Assembly (NCBI GenBank): GCA_003550325.1
Contig: QKWP01000117.1
Location: forward strand, 346,591 to 410,590
Source of the DNA: Gigaspora rosea
Lineage: Eukaryota; Glomeromycota; Glomeromycetes; Diversisporales; Gigasporaceae
Reading direction: 5' to 3'
Length of the DNA stretch: 64,000 nucleotides
The notes beneath the pieces were generated by a model, which was not told the DNA's origin, searched no databases, and saw nothing but the letters and a program-made list of their open reading frames with translations. A program made the translations under genes and the position numbers. Shown one piece after another: positions 60,688 through 64,000 of this stretch. Position 1 is the first letter of the stretch. Each line of letters starts with the position of its first letter.

Positions 60688-61940
60688 CTCTCACACACTC
60701 CCAACCTTAATTTCGAGTTCCACAAGAAAAAGATAAAGACTTGGACATTTCTTGGAGCTAGAACATGATTTTGGAGTTACAGGTATTTTTCTTTAGTCTT
60801 CTCCTATTTATCTTTTTCAACACCAATTCCGTCTTGATGGTGGTATCCATTCTTGTGGATATCTTCTTAGATACTCCTTCTGGCTCTTCTTTTGAGTTTG
60901 CAAAATACACGGGGATATACTATGATATTAACTTATCTTATATGCGATATGGATGTTTTCTTCCTTCTTGCCGTCCATTTTTCTTTTTTTAAGCAGTGTT
61001 TCGTTTTTCTTTCTTTCTTCCTAGGTAATGTGCCTCTTCCTCGCATATTCTTGTCATAACCAATTTTCTCTTTCGTCATGTTCATCACTTCTAATAATTC
61101 CAGTTTACTTTCCTTCGTTTTATTCGATTTTGTTTTTTCTTTTGGTTCTCTTGTGGCTTCTGCGCAGATAATTCCACTGGGTAGTACTGGCTCTTGCAGA
61201 TGGAGTCCACAACTAATCCTATCCCATTTTTGTATTCGTCACTGCAGGCACAGTTGAATTATCAAGTTCCTCCTTTCAATCATCATCAGTATTTCGGGTA
61301 AATAGTAAATAGGGCCCCTCTACTCGCCCTATTTCGTCCTGACCAACCTATTTCTACTGTCAGGTCTGTTGTTCGACTTGTTGATCGATATATAAGGTCA
61401 CGAGGGTTACGGAACAAGGGCAATCAGGTTGCTGATTGGGCTTGACGTAATTTCTGATTTTTAGGATAATATTATGTGTTGGCAGAGTACGGGAATTAAT
61501 TTAATAGGGTAGTTAATTGTATGATATAAAAGGTAATCAATGTTCTCTTTTTTTTTTTTTTATACTAATATATAATAATATTTTTTTAAACCGGGATGAC
61601 ACGACAGATACTTCTACCAGGATCAAATATCCGGAGAGATGATTGATTTAACGATAAGTTCAAAGATCTGGTTTTCTACCAATTTTATTCTTGCTTCGGC
61701 TGTTATTAAATATTTTTAACTGAATTTTATTCTTCTCCTTTTTAGGTTTCGTAAATATGGAGGCTCTACTTTTGGGTGCATGGGTTTTAAATTTGACATC
61801 CAACTTCGAGTTGGTAGAGTATGCGTTTTTGGGTTCTTTTTGGTCAGTGAGATAGAGTAATTTTCTTTCTTTGGTCTTTTCGTTTTGTGCTTACTAATCT
61901 CCTGTTTATATCTAGTCTTTCTACTTTAGATTTCATAACC
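60688..61940. other. internal region of the LTR element without recognisable domains
   Basis: T-rich on plus, purine-rich on minus, as expected for decayed minus-strand coding sequence. No RT, RNase H, integrase or protease motif was found. The plus ORF 60765-60992 is best read as a shadow. Confidence 0.5.
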
Positions 61941-62408
61941 TTTTCCAAGACCTTCTGCAGATTTTAGATTCAATTCTAATGCTATTGTTTCGATTTTGCT
62001 TTGATAACTGTTACTAACTTCTTGAACTTTGGTAAGATTCTTTTGGATGGGTTCTTCGGTTTACTAATAGGTTTTCAAAACTCGCTAACTCTTCTTGTTC
62101 AGTTAGCACAGGCTAGTCGTAGAGCTTCTCCTTCTAGAGGTCTTTCGGTATGATTTTTCTTTTCTTTATTTGTATTATCGTTTCTACTAACGTTTTTTGA
62201 TTGCTTTTGACTAGGGCTTCGTTATCTTCTTGATTAACGTCAATTTCGCCTTTTGGTTCATTTATAATCGGGGATCATAGATGACTTCTTTTTTCAAGGA
62301 CCATTTCTGAATGATGGCTTCATATTCGGCGGCAAGTTTTTGGAGTAGTTGATCTAGATCGACCTCCTCTTCTTTAAATTTAGAACTATTACTTTCAAGA
62401 GGCTCTTT

Positions 62409-62905
62409 CTAAGCCAAATACATGTTACAAATTTCAACCACCAGATCTTTCTTGTATCGGGGCTTTGGTGAGGAAGTTTTCGTCATAGGAGTTACTGGAC
62501 TTTTCTTCTTTATAGTTGAGATTTGAATATATGAAGATAAGTATACAATTGGCACATCCTCTTTATAGCAGTTATTTTTAAAATCTTTGAAATCTTCTAG
62601 TATTTCAATTAATAATTCTAGGGCTTCAGGGATTTGTTCCTTGTCGATATAGTCGTTTCTGAAGGCTTGGTCGATCAAACTCTGGACTTCAATTGCTTCC
62701 TCTTCATCCAAGGTTTCAAATAGTATGGTATACTTTTCTTTCAATCTTCTTGTAACAGAACATATAAATATACTATGCCCTTTACGATTACAACTAGGGC
62801 ACCTAATTTTTTTTCAAAAGCTTCTTTGACGGTTTCTCTCTAAAGTTGTTCATATCTTGGAGAAAATTGTGGCCGGGTCTTGTGGAGATAAGTATTTCTT
62901 CTCAT
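62409..62905 (-). pseudogene. gag-like remnant with CCHC zinc knuckle
   Basis: From ATG 62905 the frame reads MRRNTYLHKTRP, hits TAG at 62842-62840, and continues to an A8 run near 62810 where one base is missing. The next frame gives the zinc knuckle CPSCNRKGHSIFIC (C-X2-C-X4-H-X4-C, 62801-62760). An acidic helical part follows (LDEEEAIEVQSLID, ALELLIEILEDFKDF) and a basic tail to the stop at 62409. Further down the minus strand, E/K-rich pieces (LLQKLAAEYEAII) continue in broken frames to about 61940. The knuckle would bind the element RNA. The product would be far shorter than a normal gag. Confidence 0.65.
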
Positions 62906-62989
62906 ATATCTTCAATTTGGACTGGGGATGGTCGAACTCACAGTTTGGTTCGAGTGGGTTAAAAGTTCAATCTCATAGTCACCACCAAA

Positions 62990-63850
62990 TGTGAGATTGT
63001 TGGACGTACCCTCCTAATAAATATATCAACTTTACACTACCAATACTAACTAAAACTACTCTAACTCAACTCTAATAATAGTGAAAAGCAACAATTTAGA
63101 CATGTAATTGACTTGGTCCGAGTAATCAGGGTCGAAATAGAGCTCTAGATTATGTCATAAGACTCTAATATAAGATCACAGGATTTTGGAATGTTTATAC
63201 GGAATCACGTATTGGTAGGTTATTAGTTTATAATAATAACAGTTTATTTATTTATATATCAGGGGATTACTAACAATAACACTTCTACTCTAATTTCAAA
63301 GGTTACTACTTGACTACATTGAACTCTATCTATAATGAATATGGAATTTCGAACATCTCAACATCGAACATTGAACATATCAATGTCGAGTCTGTCAACA
63401 TCGAGTCTCGAACATGTCTTTTGTAGAGAATAAAAAGACAACATCTTTATACTTTTTATATTACTGCATCCTATTGCTAATGCTATTAATCCTTCAAGGT
63501 TTCAACAGGTTTTTTAGACTCGATATATCAAATATATTCGATATATTTGATATCCATGATATCCTTACGATTTTTGATATCATTGATATCTTTAATATCT
63601 TCGATATTTCTAATATCTTGGATATATTTAGTATTCCTGATATCCTAAGTATATCAGATTATCAAATCGAATCAGGAACAGGTAATTGCCTATTATAGTA
63701 CTATACTAAAATTTTTCAGTAAGATTTACAGGGGGAATATAGGTACACTATATAATATTACTAAATATACATATTGGGCTTACAATAGACAACTAAAAAC
63801 TTAATAGATATAGAGTAACAACATAAAAAGAATATCAGGGTCAATTCACA
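62990..63850 (-). repeat. LTR (5' copy, 861 bp)
   Basis: Partner of 59780-60687. It has the same GATATC-rich block (63530-63650) and the same short ORF (63414-63698) with IFDIFDIHDIL-type repeats. Confidence 0.8.
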
Positions 63851-64000
63851 CTTTTACAACATGCAAGGACAATTAAAAACACATATACAAAAAAAACAAG
63901 CCAAAGAAAAATGAGAGAAAGCACAACCATGAAACCTAACGGCCAAGAAACGAATATGAAAAAAAATAAAATAAAATAAACAACAAAATGTTTATTTACA
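63851..64000. other. A-rich flank at window end
   Basis: Low-complexity A-rich sequence after the LTR. Nothing recognised. Confidence 0.4.

Larger units (their letters stand above)
59780..63850 (-). mobile_element. non-autonomous LTR retrotransposon
   Basis: Two long direct repeats, 59780-60687 and 62990-63850, begin TGTGAGRTTG and end GGGTCAATTCACA (TG...CA). They enclose 2.3 kb. The gag-like remnant reads on the minus strand, which sets orientation. A TTTGGTGGTGACTATGAGAT stretch next to the 62990 LTR is the expected place for the primer site, and a purine-rich GGTTGGGAGTGTGTGAGAG next to 60687 would be the polypurine tract. No RT, integrase or protease is present, and no target duplication is clear. 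Confidence 0.8.

Noticed and set aside
59776..63856. 4-bp ACAT target duplication around the LTR element
   Set aside because: It appears only if the LTR end is moved past the TCACA terminus shared by both copies; the consistent TGTGA...TCACA ends give no duplication.

Overview
This window looks like nuclear DNA of an arbuscular mycorrhizal fungus close to Rhizophagus irregularis. It is strongly AT-rich, and its recognisable genes belong to families I know as greatly expanded there: Sel1-repeat (SLR) proteins, TKL-like kinases with short introns, F-box proteins with diverged leucine-rich tails, BTB/BACK-TLDc proteins and small C2H2/Cys-rich proteins. Repeats of every major class fill the rest. 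The species call is inference from gene families; no ribosomal or tRNA marker is present.

Layout. 1-5.5 kb: a 44-bp minisatellite and AT-rich spacer. 5.5-8.2 kb: a nine-unit SLR gene with a stop and a frameshift, then a broken kinase gene. 9.6-17.9 kb: a segmental duplication whose two halves flank a palindrome and a frameshifted F-box gene. 19.1-19.9 kb: a BTB/BACK-TLDc remnant. 21.9-29.6 kb: a kinase pseudogene split by a four-deep nest (Tc1/mariner-like MITE, L1-like LINE, second Tc1/mariner-like MITE, hAT-like MITE). 29.7-34.3 kb: another mariner-like MITE and a 5'-truncated LINE carrying a 940-bp PIF/Harbinger-like MITE. 34.4-49.4 kb: small MITEs, a decayed transposase-like gene with a tRNA-derived SINE in its intron, a Mutator-like MITE, a tandemly amplified fold-back repeat and a C2H2 gene fragment. 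49.8-56.6 kb, all on the minus strand: a four-exon kinase and a kinase-NACHT-pentapeptide-SLR locus. 56.8-63.9 kb: a 20-bp satellite, a retroelement ORF with six premature stops and no frameshift, and a non-autonomous LTR retrotransposon.

The most notable locus is 51.5-56.6 kb. It encodes a tyrosine-kinase-like domain joined to a helical repeat linker, a NACHT NTPase, pentapeptide repeats and two SLR units. This is the plan of a fungal NLR-like (STAND) signalling receptor with a kinase as effector arm. It appears as two partial tandem copies joined at a single N, so the copy number in the real genome is uncertain.

Most genes carry one or more single-base frameshifts, often in homopolymers. 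Some may be sequencing errors and some true pseudogenes. Only the four-exon kinase at 49.8-51.0 kb reads without a break.
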